From contig RPFO01002251.1 in NCBI GenBank assembly GCA_009746045.1, forward strand, positions 1 to 32,743: DNA of 32,743 nt. Reading direction: 5' to 3'. The DNA is from Mesostigma viride. Taxonomy: Eukaryota > Streptophyta > Mesostigmatophyceae > Mesostigmatales > Mesostigmataceae. Below are positions 20,396 to 28,362 of this stretch, in pieces. Each line of letters begins with the position of its first letter. Positions within the stretch are counted from its first letter, which is position 1. Made by a program: the position numbers and the translations under genes. Under the pieces are notes generated by a model. It made no database searches. It had not been told where the DNA came from and saw only the letters and a program-made list of their open reading frames with translations.

Positions 20396-20502
20396 AGGGT
20401 CCTCGGGCTAGTCGAGGGTTCTTCGGGTCGAGTCCGGGTTTCTAACGGCCGTTAGAAACCCGGACTCGACCCGAAGAACCCTCGACTAGCCCGAGGACCC
20501 TT
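20396..20502. repeat. Palindrome centre, zero loop
   Basis: The inverted symmetry passes through AACGG|CCGTT with no unpaired base. The core word is the same AACGGCCGTT found at 7.2-9.0 kb. Perfect zero-loop centres are normally unstable in vivo, so this point is either a copy of a hairpin end or a technical join. Confidence 0.9.
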
Positions 20503-21000
20503 GGTTTTTACCATCGGGGTGAGATATTATGCTGGCATTGTTTCGTTCGACCGTCCTGGCCGTCCCCAAAGTGCGGGTTGTTTCCCTATGAACCAATGGG
20601 CGCCTGACGCGTGGCCGTTTGTTTCCTTTCGTTTGTTTCTTTTCCCGCGGTTGTTTCCTTTCCCGGTGCTGACACGTGCTGACAGATTCCAAACGGAGCG
20701 TTCTGATTGGCTGGAGCATGTTCAGACCCGTGTTCAGGCCGGGATTCTGTTCAGTCCGTACAATCCTGAACACGTTTTTGTTTTCTCTGGTGGGGTGCCA
20801 CGTGGAGGGTGGGGAATCTACTAACTCCCCGTGTTTCCTTTGGTACGGGCCGAGCGGGTCGAGAACGGGCCGAGTCGGCCCGCGGGCTGAGGGGCTGCGG
20901 GCTACTCCTGGCTAGAGGTCGCTTTTGGCTCATCTACGTTTATGGTTCTTTGGACTCATTGTTGGCTCATTGGGGTGTGAGGGATGCAAGAATTAGTTTA

Positions 21001-21657
21001 TTACTCCATATGGTTTACTGGCTCCCGCGATACCCGGGAGATGGGGGCGGTCATGTCGCATTCGGCGCACCTCAGCAGCTTGCCGTGAGGGCAGCGGTTG
21101 GGGTTGCACGTGGCGCAGTGATCAGGCTTCTTGCCGTGCCAGCACCTCAGGAAGCATCCCTCCTGGCAGTCGGGCCTGTAGACGCCGTGCTGGCACTTTC
21201 CGCACTCGCGGCAGGAGAACTTGAACCTGTCGTGCTCGCAACGGTCCGTGTCCATGCGGGCGGCCCCGCCGCGCTCGTAGAGGTCGATGAAAGTGGACGA
21301 GAGGCCGGCGTCCCTCACGAAGCGCTCGTTGGAGGCCTTGCCCCTCTGGCCCGGGTGGCACCACGGGCACTTGCTCTTCTGGAGGGCCTTCTTGCACAAC
21401 GCGCTGTGCTCCTCGCAGATACCGAGGCGGCACTCCAGGTGCTTGCAGAAGTACGCCTTCCCGTGCGCGCACTTCTCCTTGCACTCCGTGCACCTCTCTT
21501 TCTTCGCTCCGTGCTTGCACAGCAGCGAGCAGCCTTTCAGGCAGCGGGGCTTGAAGCACCCGTGCTCGCACAGGTTGCACTTCGAGCAGGACGACGGGCG
21601 CTTGCCGTGCTCGCACCCGCCTTCGGATCGTTTCCAATAGCTCTTTCCACTTGCCAT
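21001..21657 (-). CDS. CxHG-repeat Cys/His-rich protein, right-arm copy (218 aa)
   Basis: Identical in deduced protein to the left-arm copy at 19242-19898, including all CxHG modules and the interrupting CPWCHPG region. Its TATA box GCATAAATAG is mirrored at about 21699-21708 and its polyadenylation signal overlaps the stop near 21001. It converges with the left copy, leaving 1.1 kb between their 3' ends. Full identity of two copies means recent duplication, gene conversion between arms, or a technical mirror. Confidence 0.75.
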   Translation of the reverse strand: MASGKSYWKRSEGGCEHGKRPSSCSKCNLCEHGCFKPRCLKGCSLLCKHGAKKERCTECKEKCAHGKAYFCKHLECRLGICEEHSALCKKALQKSKCPWCHPGQRGKASNERFVRDAGLSSTFIDLYERGGAARMDTDRCEHDRFKFSCRECGKCQHGVYRPDCQEGCFLRCWHGKKPDHCATCNPNRCPHGKLLRCAECDMTAPISRVSREPVNHME

Positions 21658-21785
21658 GGTTGGCTGTGGTGCGTGTGTCCTGCTCCTCTCCTAGGTCTCT
21701 ATTTATGCCCGCCTGACTCGCGTCACGCCCACGCTGACTCACCGAGGGTGGACACTTTTGGCGGGAAACTCGAAAGTGGCGCCGC

Positions 21786-22389
21786 GCCGCCGGGCCTGTT
21801 CCAGCTTGAACGGGTCTGTCCCGCCTTGGACCGGGGGGAGGGGCGGGCCAGGAACAGACTGCTGCTTCGTGATTGGCTGGAAGCCCTAAAGAAAACAAAA
21901 TCCAGACTTCTGATTGGTCCATTCTGTCCAAACGCAAACACAAGTGTTCCGTTCCTGGAAAAACACGCAGAACAAGGGGTGGAGCGACCATCAACTTTAG
22001 GCTAGGATCCCGTGGTTGCGGTATGCGGGGTGTCCCTACCATGCCATCCCTGTTTCTTTTACTATGATTTTTTCACCATAAAATTTAGCCATATTTTATG
22101 ATCAAATTTTTCACCATAAAATTATGGAGAATATGGGAGAAGAGATAGCCAAGGGGACAGTGACACGCAAACACGGGAACTTAGCCTAAAGCTGATGGTC
22201 GTCCCACCCTCCGTTCTGCGTGTTTTTTCAGGAACGGAACACTTGTGGTTGCGTTTTTACAAAACGGGCCAATCACCGTGCAGGGATTTGTTTCCATCGG
22301 GCCAGCCGGCCAATCAGAATGCAGGGATCCGCCCGGGGGTGTTCCGAGAACGGGGTCAAGGGGCTGTTCGTGCTGGAACAGGCCGGTCG
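21786..22389. promoter_or_regulatory. Mirror-image bidirectional promoter, right arm
   Basis: Inverse copy of the region 18510-19113: elements at 21786-22004 and 22182-22389 around the AT-rich core, with two CCAATCA boxes on each side. It drives the CxHG gene leftward and the membrane-protein gene rightward. Confidence 0.7.
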
Positions 22390-22425
22390 CCCCCCGATAA
22401 ATTATGCAAGCAGTCAGGTGGGAAC

Positions 22426-22926
22426 ATGTGGGCTCTGCCTGAGTCCGCGACGTGGATTGTGATCGGTCTGCTGGGAGTGCTCGCAGCGGCCGGACTGGGG
22501 ATGTTGGGGTACGGGGCGTTCAAAACCCTGCTAGGAGACTACGATGAGAAGAGATACCGGGAAGAAGAGGCCAAATGGAAAAAGCTTATGATAGCGGGCG
22601 GGGTGATGGTGGCCGTGGGGGTGATCGGGCTGGGCGCGGGCGCTCTCCCGTGGGAGAGACTGGCGGATTGGTGGCACTCCAGGAACCGCGTGGCGCCGGC
22701 GGAAAGTAAAGGATACTACACAGAGGGCGTGCCACCCAAGCAGGAGGATATGGCCGTTGCCATAGATAAGGGGATGGCGGTGTATTATGACGACCATAAC
22801 ATGGTGAAATTCCGTATGAGTCCGTACCAAGTGATGCCGGACGGGTGGACGCCCATATATATACCCCCCCATAACGGGGGGCCACAGAGAGGGGCAACGA
22901 CCCCGCTTGACCGCCGCGGAAGCTAG
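22426..22926 (+). CDS. Two-TM membrane protein, right-arm copy (166 aa)
   Basis: Same first 147 residues as the left-arm copy (MWALPESATWIVIGLL, two TM helices at about 9-31 and 53-74). The homopolymer near 22864 has seven C, so the frame continues past the left copy's stop and ends with a different tail (HNGGPQRGATTPLDRRGS). TAAATTATGC lies about 25 bases before the ATG at 22426. Which end is ancestral is unclear. The 8/7-base run is also a common place for sequencing error. Confidence 0.6.
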   Translation: MWALPESATWIVIGLLGVLAAAGLGMLGYGAFKTLLGDYDEKRYREEEAKWKKLMIAGGVMVAVGVIGLGAGALPWERLADWWHSRNRVAPAESKGYYTEGVPPKQEDMAVAIDKGMAVYYDDHNMVKFRMSPYQVMPDGWTPIYIPPHNGGPQRGATTPLDRRGS

Positions 22927-22966
22927 CATTAGGCGGAGCCTATGGGGTCAGCTTGCTTGGGCGTAG

Positions 22967-23505
22967 GTTCAGCGCACTTCGTTGCGATCAATAGGGTTAT
23001 CGGAGTTCAAAAGCCTCCTACGTTTCACGAGGGTGACCCCATTCCCCTCCTCGGGGCGCGTGTGCCCCCATTCCCCTCCTCGGGGCGCGTGTGCCCCCAT
23101 TCGGCCCTCTGGGCGCGTGTGCCCCCATTCCCTCCCGTGGGCCGCGTGTGTTGTCGGCCCTCTGTCGGCCCGCGTGGGTGCCGTGGGGGGCCGTGTGGGT
23201 GGTGGGGGCCGTGGGGGGCGTGGGGGCAAAAGGGCCCTTATACTCGGTGGGAGGAAAGAAACAAAAAAATCAAAAGGTGTGGTGGTTCGAACCCGCGTTT
23301 CTCGGTCATCTTCCCAGTGAAGGGTAGCGACTCCACGCCTGTCCGCCCCGTGAGCTGCGAGCCTCGGGTCCGCGTTTCTGTCATCTTCCCAGTCAAGGGT
23401 AGCCACTCCACGCGATCCCTCCGCCCGCAGGCGATGGTAATCTATCGTTTTTTTCCCCTTATAAGCGTGTTTTTTCTGGGGGGTGGCGGTTGGCGGGTGG
23501 CGGGC
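22967..23505. other. GC-rich flank with short tandem repeats
   Basis: Contains about four units of 29-31 bases with CCCCCATTCCCCTCCTCGGG and GCGCGTGTG words (23037-23150). A 48-base direct repeat at 23290-23338 and 23366-23413 contains TCATCTTCCCAGT and AGGGTAGC. The first of these carries GGTTCGAACCC, a tRNA T-loop/B-box word, without a cloverleaf. No gene. Confidence 0.6.
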
Positions 23506-23784
23506 GGGGCTATTGGGGCTATTGGGGCTATTGGGGTTATTGGGCTATTGGGGTATTGGGGCTATTGGGGCTATTGGGGTTATTGGGGTTATTGGGGCTA
23601 TTGGGGCTATTGGGGCTATTGGGGTTATTGGGGTTATTGGGGTTATTGGGGCTATTGGGGCTATCGGGGCTATCGGGGTTATTGGGGTTATTGGGGTTAT
23701 TGGGGTTATTGGGGCTATTGGGCTATCGGGGCTATCGGGGCTATTGGGGCTATTGGGGCTATTGGGCTATCGGGGCTATCGGGG
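23506..23784 (+). repeat. 9-bp G-run minisatellite (GGGGCTATT/GGGGTTATT)
   Basis: About 30 units of GGGG(C/T)TATT with a few 8-base units and GGGGCTATC variants. Every unit supplies a G4 run separated by five bases, so the plus strand can form stacked G-quadruplexes. The apparent protein [10 protein letters not shown] is only the repeat. Confidence 0.93.
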
Positions 23785-23880
23785 GCCGCCGGGCCGGGGG
23801 CGCAGGGCCGGGGCCGCAGGGCCGGGGGCGCAGGGCCGGGCCGCAGGGCCGGGGGCGCAGGGCCGGGCCGCGGAGCGGTG
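23785..23880 (+). repeat. GC-rich minisatellite (GGGCCGGGGGCGCAGGGCCG type)
   Basis: Degenerate units of about 16-26 bases with GGGCCGGGGGCGCAGGGCCG. Directly follows the G-run array. Confidence 0.85.
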
Positions 23881-24483
23881 GGGGTTGGTGGGAGGGGGGG
23901 GGCTGGTGGGCACACGCGTAGGAAACGTTACTAGGACACTGGCATGACCGTTTCTAGATCAATATAAGCGGTTTATACCTATTGCAATGAATGAATACAT
24001 GATTTAAGTGTCACTTACATAGCAAAAATTCGAATTTGAGCTAAGTTTCTCACAAACGGGTGACCAAACTCGAATTCTGAGGCGTGTTAGGGGTCAAATA
24101 TCGTTGGAAAGGTAGTACAACTATCAAAAAATTAGTACAATTGCTATAGAAGTAGTACAAATATCTCGGAAGTAGTACAAATGTCAGTCCATAGTACAGA
24201 TCTCGGTTCGACAGAATTAGCGTGCCGGACTTAGCGCACGATGCATGGGTGCGTGAATTTAATGCATATAACGCGCTATTTTTATGTAAAATGCAATTGT
24301 TGAGTGCATAAAGGCTTGCACAACACTTGAAATGGTTGTTAGTGAGTAAAAGTGAGCGAGTGCAAGCAAGCGAGCGAAATCAAGCGAGTAAACGCGGCAA
24401 TCTGCACCAATTCGCCATCAATTTGCTGGATCTGGAACGAAATATGAAACGCCACGAAAACGAAGCGGGCGATAAGGTGTGTC
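23881..24483. other. Non-coding spacer with AGTAGTACAA repeats
   Basis: No ORF of note. AGTAGTACAA-type words recur at 24111-24200 (five times), and GAGCGA/AAGCGAG words at 24340-24395. Otherwise nothing recognised. Confidence 0.55.
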
Positions 24484-25138
24484 CTTAGCTAGCTTACATC
24501 AAAGCCGCTATCAATCGTTATTTTCTTTGCGTTTCTAGCTAGCTTAGATCAAAGCCGGCACTCATCGTCATTTTCTTTGCGTTTCTAGCTAGCTTAGATC
24601 AAAGCCGGCACCCATCGTCATTTTCTTTGCGTTTCTAGCTAGCTTAGATCAAAGCCGGCACTCATCGTCATTTTCTTTGCGTTTCTAGCTAGCTTAGATC
24701 AAAGCCGGCACTCATCGTCATTTTCTTTGCGTTTCTAGCTAGCTTAGATCAAAGCCGGCACCCATCGTCATTTTCTTTGCGTTTCTAGCTAGCTTAGATC
24801 AAAGCCGGCACTCATCGTCATTTTCTTTGCGTTTCTAGCTAGCTTAGATCAAAGCCGGCACTCATCGTCATTTTCTTTGCGTTTCTAGCTAGCTTAGATC
24901 AAAGCCGGCACCCATCGTCATTTTCTTTGCGTTTCTAGCTAGCTTAGATCAAAGCCGGCACTCATCGTCATTTTCTTTGCGTTTCTAGCTAGCTTATATC
25001 AAAGCCGGCACCCATCGTCATTTTCTTTGCGTTTCTAGCTAGCTTAGATCAAAGCCGGCACTCATCGTCATTTTCTTTGCGTTTCTAGCTAGCTTAAACC
25101 AATGCCGGCATCCTCCCATTGCTATTTCGTTTCTAGCT
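24484..25138 (+). repeat. 50-bp satellite array (about 13 units)
   Basis: The unit runs from GTTTCTAGCTAGCTTAGATC to TCGTCATTTTCTTTGC with a T/C switch at GGCAC(T/C)CATCG. The switch runs T-C-T three times and then C-T, so there is a 150-base higher-order unit. End units are diverged, as usual for satellites. Confidence 0.95.
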
Positions 25139-25228
25139 ACGCCCTTGGTAGCATAGATGATCATTTGTCCATCCTTGTCGATTCCCATGGTATTATTAAA
25201 GTGGCTAGCCTATTTTTACTATGGGATA

Positions 25229-26804
25229 AGCTATCAAATTTTTATTAAGGCCATAGCCTTGTTTGTTTATGGGAAGTGCTGCCACCATTATGCACATGGC
25301 ACCTAACCCACAGCCCACTTTTATAGGGGAAATGCTGTCAAAATTTTATTAAGGGCCATAGCCTTGATTTATTTATGGGAAGTGCTGCCACCGTTATGCA
25401 CGTGGCACCTAACCCACAGCCCACTTTTATAGGGGAAATGCTGTCAAAATTTTATTAAGGCCCTAGCCTTGTTTGTTTATGGGAAGTGATGCCACCATTA
25501 TGCACATGGCACCTAACCCACAGCCCACTTTTATAGGGGAAATGCTGTCAAAATTTTATTAAGGCCCTAGCCTTGTTTGTTTATGGGAAGTGATGCCACC
25601 ATTATGCACATGGCACCTAACCCACAGCCCACTTTTATAGGGGAAATGCTGTCAAAATTTTATTAAGGCCCTAGCCTTGATTTATTTATGGGAAGTGCTG
25701 CCACTCATTTGCACATGGCACCTAACCCACAGCCCACTTTTATAGGGGAAATGCTGTCAAAATTTTACTAAGGCCCTAGCCTTGATTTATTTATGGGAAG
25801 TGATGCCACCATTATGCACATGGCACCTAACCCACAGCCCACTTTTATAGGGGAAATGCTGTCAAAATTTTACTAAGGCCCTAGCCTTGATTTATTTATG
25901 GGAAGTGCTGCCACTCATTTGCACATGGCACCTAACCCACAGCCCACTTTTATAGGGGAAATGCTGTCAAAATTTTACTAAGGCCCTAGCCTTGATTTAT
26001 TTATGGGAAGTGCTGCCACCATTATGCACATGGCACCTAACCCACAGCCCACTTTTATAGGGGAAATGCTGTCAAAATTTTACTAAGGCCCTAGCCTTGA
26101 TTTATTTATGGGAAGTGCTGCCACTCATTTGCACATGGCACCTAACCCACAGCCCACTTTTATAGGGGAAATGCTGTCAAAATTTTACTAAGGCCCTAGC
26201 CTTGATTTATTTATGGGAAGTGCTGCCACTCATTTGCACATGGCACCTAACCCACAGCCCACTTTTATAGGGGAAATGCTGTCAAAATTTTACTAAGGCC
26301 CTAGCCTTGATTTATTTATGGGAAGTGATGCCACCATTATGCACATGGCACCTAACCCACAGCCCACTTTTATAGGGGAAATGCTGTCAAAATTTTACTA
26401 AGGCCCTAGCCTTGATTTATTTATGGGAAGTGCTGCCACTCATTTGCACATGGCACCTAACCCACAGCCCACTTTTATAGGGGAAATGCTGTCAAAATTT
26501 TACTAAGGCCCTAGCCTTGATTTATTTATGGGAAGTGCTGCCACCATTATGCACATGGCACCTAACCCACAGCCCACTTTTATAGGGGAAATGCTGTCAA
26601 AATTTTACTAAGGCCCTAGCCTTGATTTATTTATGGGAAGTGCTGCCACTCATTTGCACATGGCACCTAACCCACAGCCCACTTTTATAGGGGAAATGCT
26701 GTCAAAATTTTACTAAGGCCCTAGCCTTGATTTATTTATGGGAAGTGCTGCCACTCATTTGCACATGGCACCTAACCCACAGCCCACTTTTATAGGGGAA
26801 ATGC
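25229..26804 (+). repeat. 104-105-bp satellite array (about 15 units)
   Basis: The unit contains CACTTTTATAGGGGAAATGC, TGTCAAAATTTTA(T/C)TAAGG, CCTAGCCTTGATTTATTTAT and GGGAAGTGCTGCCAC. Two main variants alternate: CCACCATTATGCACATGG and CCACTCATTTGCACATGG. Two diverged inverse copies lie at 31729-31924. Confidence 0.95.
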
Positions 26805-27008
26805 CTGTACTTGGTTATACTTCGATCGAGGCAACTATCCTAGGAATGAATGAACATGCATTGAGTGAGACTTTGGGACTTGGTTTTATTCCATTTGGGA
26901 CTTGGTTTTATTCCATTTACATTTATTACAAGTTTAGTTATTTACAAGGGTTCGTATATCTGACCAAGGCGAGACTAGGCGCCTATTCCCAAATAAGACT
27001 TGGCTAAT
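26805..27008. other. Spacer with 22-bp tandem duplication
   Basis: GGGACTTGGTTTTATTCCAT is repeated in tandem near 26874-26918. No gene is supported. It lies between the satellite array and the 3' end of the zinc-finger gene. Confidence 0.6.
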
Positions 27009-27569
27009 CTAGCAGTAGTTCATCAGGAAAAAGAAAACAGCATCGCTGATCAGGCCAGTGCGGTGCAGCTCGCGGAAATAGCTCCTCTTGGCGAGCTCGG
27101 GGCACTCGGAAAAATCGTACTGGCACTTGTGAGGGGCGGAGGTGCCGGCCACAGTCATCATGCAACCCAGCTTCACCCCCTCAACGACCGTGTGATTATC
27201 GCACCGCTTCTCCTTATGCGCACACTGGTGGGAGGAGAAGCTGTCGTACAGCCCGTGGAAGTCGCAGCCATTGTTGGGGCAGGCGAAGTGGAGGTTGGCC
27301 AGGATCTCCTTGCCCATGTCGCTGTCGACGCTGATCAGCTCCACTGGCTGCTTGCACACGAAACACGCGGGGTTGCCGAACCTGGCTCGCATGTTGTGCT
27401 TGTAGGAGAACTCGTGGGCGCCAGGGACGCAAGTGGAGACCTCAGTAACGATGCGGTCGACCTTGCAGACGTGCTCCACGGAGTACTTGATGCCGCCCTT
27501 GACGACGCGGGCGACATCCACCAGAACGGCGCGCGGGTTGGTGCATCTGGAGCCGTGGAAATAGCACAT
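27009..27569 (-). CDS. Zinc-finger protein, C-terminal part (frame 2)
   Basis: From MCYFHGSRCTNPRAVLVDVA to FFFLMNYC, 186 residues. A Cys/His cluster has CxxC at residues 69-72, then C97, C102, H114, C116, C123 and H126 (ACPNNGCDFHG, HQCAHKEKRCDNH). The spacing resembles TRAF/SIAH-type zinc fingers (C-x4-C..H..C), which act in protein contacts or ubiquitin transfer. A RING domain is not seen. The frame is open upstream beyond the Met but with non-protein-like Arg-rich text there, while the real N-terminal part sits in the neighbouring frame. I therefore treat 27009-27925 as one gene with a frameshift near 27615. Confidence 0.55.
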   Translation of the reverse strand: MCYFHGSRCTNPRAVLVDVARVVKGGIKYSVEHVCKVDRIVTEVSTCVPGAHEFSYKHNMRARFGNPACFVCKQPVELISVDSDMGKEILANLHFACPNNGCDFHGLYDSFSSHQCAHKEKRCDNHTVVEGVKLGCMMTVAGTSAPHKCQYDFSECPELAKRSYFRELHRTGLISDAVFFFLMNYC

Positions 27570-27925
27570 GGTGGAGGAGAGCTTCTGCGTCCGGGTGGGA
27601 GTGGAGCTCGCAGGATCGCGCGCGGGGTGGCGACTTGTCCCTCGGGCTCGTCGACAGCGCGCTGGGGAGTGAAGCCGGGGGGAAAATCCTCCTGCTCGGC
27701 GTCCGCGCGCACGGGAGTCTTGTTTCCAGCCGTGTCCTCGGCGCCGTTGTCGTTGTCGGCGGAGTTTTCTTCGTTTTCTTCGGTCCAGCGCGCGACAGAG
27801 GGCTCGCTGGATTCCGCGCTGTGTGCGATGGAGCGATGGGGGCAGCAAGCGCGCTTGGGGGGGCTCGTTACGCTCGCGCCCTGGTCCGTCACCATCTTGT
27901 TCTTGGAGGAAGCGCGAGTCTCCAT
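27570..27925 (-). pseudogene. Zinc-finger protein, N-terminal part (frame 1, shifted)
   Basis: The frame starts at ATG 27925 (METRASSKNKMVTDQGASV) and runs through an acidic, disordered region (TEENEENSADNDNGAED) to about PEGQVATPRA. The sensible frame then moves to the one encoding the zinc finger. The switch lies at or near a CGCGCGCG run (about 27616-27623), a slippage-prone place, so either a one-base mutation or a sequencing error is likely. The start is supported by a TATA box (CATAAAGG, about 28003-28010 on the plus map) some 80 bases upstream. If the shift is real, the gene is inactive. Confidence 0.5.
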
Positions 27926-28002
27926 GGAAAGAGAGAGGGTTTGGATGCTTGGGAGCTTCTTGTGGGTGGCGATGGCGGAGTGGCCTGCCCAGCCTCCTCC
28001 CT

Positions 28003-28130
28003 CTCCTTTATGCACTTCGGCCTGGTGGTCCACCTTCTAGAAGATTCCCGGGCGGCCAATGGGAACGCTCCGTTTCGGTCCTTCCAGAAGGACTGACGAG
28101 GGGACCAATCGGATCGCTCCGTTTGCGAGA
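28003..28130 (-). promoter_or_regulatory. Promoter with heat-shock element and twin CCAAT motifs
   Basis: In order upstream of the zinc-finger gene: TATA-like GCATAAAGG at 28003-28011; TTCTAGAAGATTC at 28035-28047, three inverted NGAAN units with correct spacing (perfect heat-shock element); CCAATGGGAACGCTCCGTTT at 28055-28074; TTCCAGAA at 28082-28089 (two more HSE units); CCAATCGGATCGCTCCGTTT at 28105-28124. The CCAAT + CGCTCCGTTT pair is shared with the palindrome centre. Stress induction is inferred from the HSE. Confidence 0.6.
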
Positions 28131-28320
28131 CTGGGATCGGGGCTGACCCGGCCCGGTACCGGCGCCGCGCCACGCCGCGCCACGTCGCGCCACAGGGCCC
28201 GGGCCGGTGCGGTGACGCGCGGCGGGCCTCCCGGCGCGGTTACGGATCTGACAACCAGTGCCACTTGTAAGATCCCGTGACACTTGGCGCGTTCGTGCGC
28301 TGTCGAAGAGAAAGCGGAGA
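28131..28320. other. Intergenic region upstream of zinc-finger promoter
   Basis: GC-rich 190 bases with repeated GCCGCGCCAC/GTCGCGCCAC words near 28163-28193. It lies between the zinc-finger promoter and the 3' hairpin of the BRO-like gene. No gene. Confidence 0.5.
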
Positions 28321-28362
28321 GCGTGTCAATCAATCGATTGCAATTATTAATTATTGACACGC
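28321..28362 (-). terminator. 3' hairpin spanning the BRO-like gene stop
   Basis: GCGTGTCAAT (28321-28330) and ATTGACACGC (28353-28362) are inverse copies. The stop codon of the BRO-like gene (28351-28353) is at the edge of one arm, and the loop contains a second small palindrome CAATCGATTG. Palindromic 3' ends mark mRNA ends in some giant viruses, so a transcript-end signal is plausible. Confidence 0.4.

Larger units (their letters stand above)
19899..20998. other. Central intergenic region of the palindrome
   Basis: About 1.1 kb between the two convergent CxHG genes, symmetric about 20448/20449. Each half has repeated CTGAACA words, an AGCCAATCAGAACGCTCCGTTT motif (20181 and mirror), purine-rich GGAAACAAACG runs, CCCATTGG, and near the apex CTCGGG/GTCGAG micro-repeats. 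No credible gene is present. The long minus/plus frames crossing it are antisense shadows of the CxHG genes. Confidence 0.6.
17932..22966. repeat. 5.03-kb near-perfect palindrome with no spacer
   Basis: Positions 17932-20448 are the inverse of 20449-22966. The outer ends share CTACGCCCAAGCAAGC and the centre is TCTAACGG|CCGTTAGA. Differences I found: one base in a homopolymer (8 G at 18028-18035 against 7 C at 22864-22870), two substitutions near 20068, and a two-base indel near 20082 (mirror 20815). Each arm holds two genes. Candidate origins are a fused terminal inverted repeat of a linear viral genome, a fold-back duplication in the chromosome, or an assembly/amplification chimera. The differences slightly favour two real arms. 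Confidence 0.95.

Noticed and set aside
18894-20396. 500-codon minus-strand ORF and its 398-codon mirror at 20809-22005
   Set aside because: Antisense to the CxHG gene, Ala/Leu/Val-rich as expected for the complement of GC-rich Cys/His coding DNA. The CxHG frame has the TATA box, the motif repeats and the polyadenylation signal.
22942-23947. ORFs of 140-330 codons with GYWGYW, GLLGLL or GAIGAI repeats
   Set aside because: They are translations of the 9-bp G-run array and the GC-rich minisatellite in three frames.
24484-26804. CRISPR array
   Set aside because: Both arrays are simple head-to-tail tandem repeats with no unique spacers, in a eukaryotic setting.
26738-27007. 89-codon ORF at the end of the 105-bp array
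   Set aside because: Starts inside the satellite unit and continues through AT-rich repeats. No protein character.
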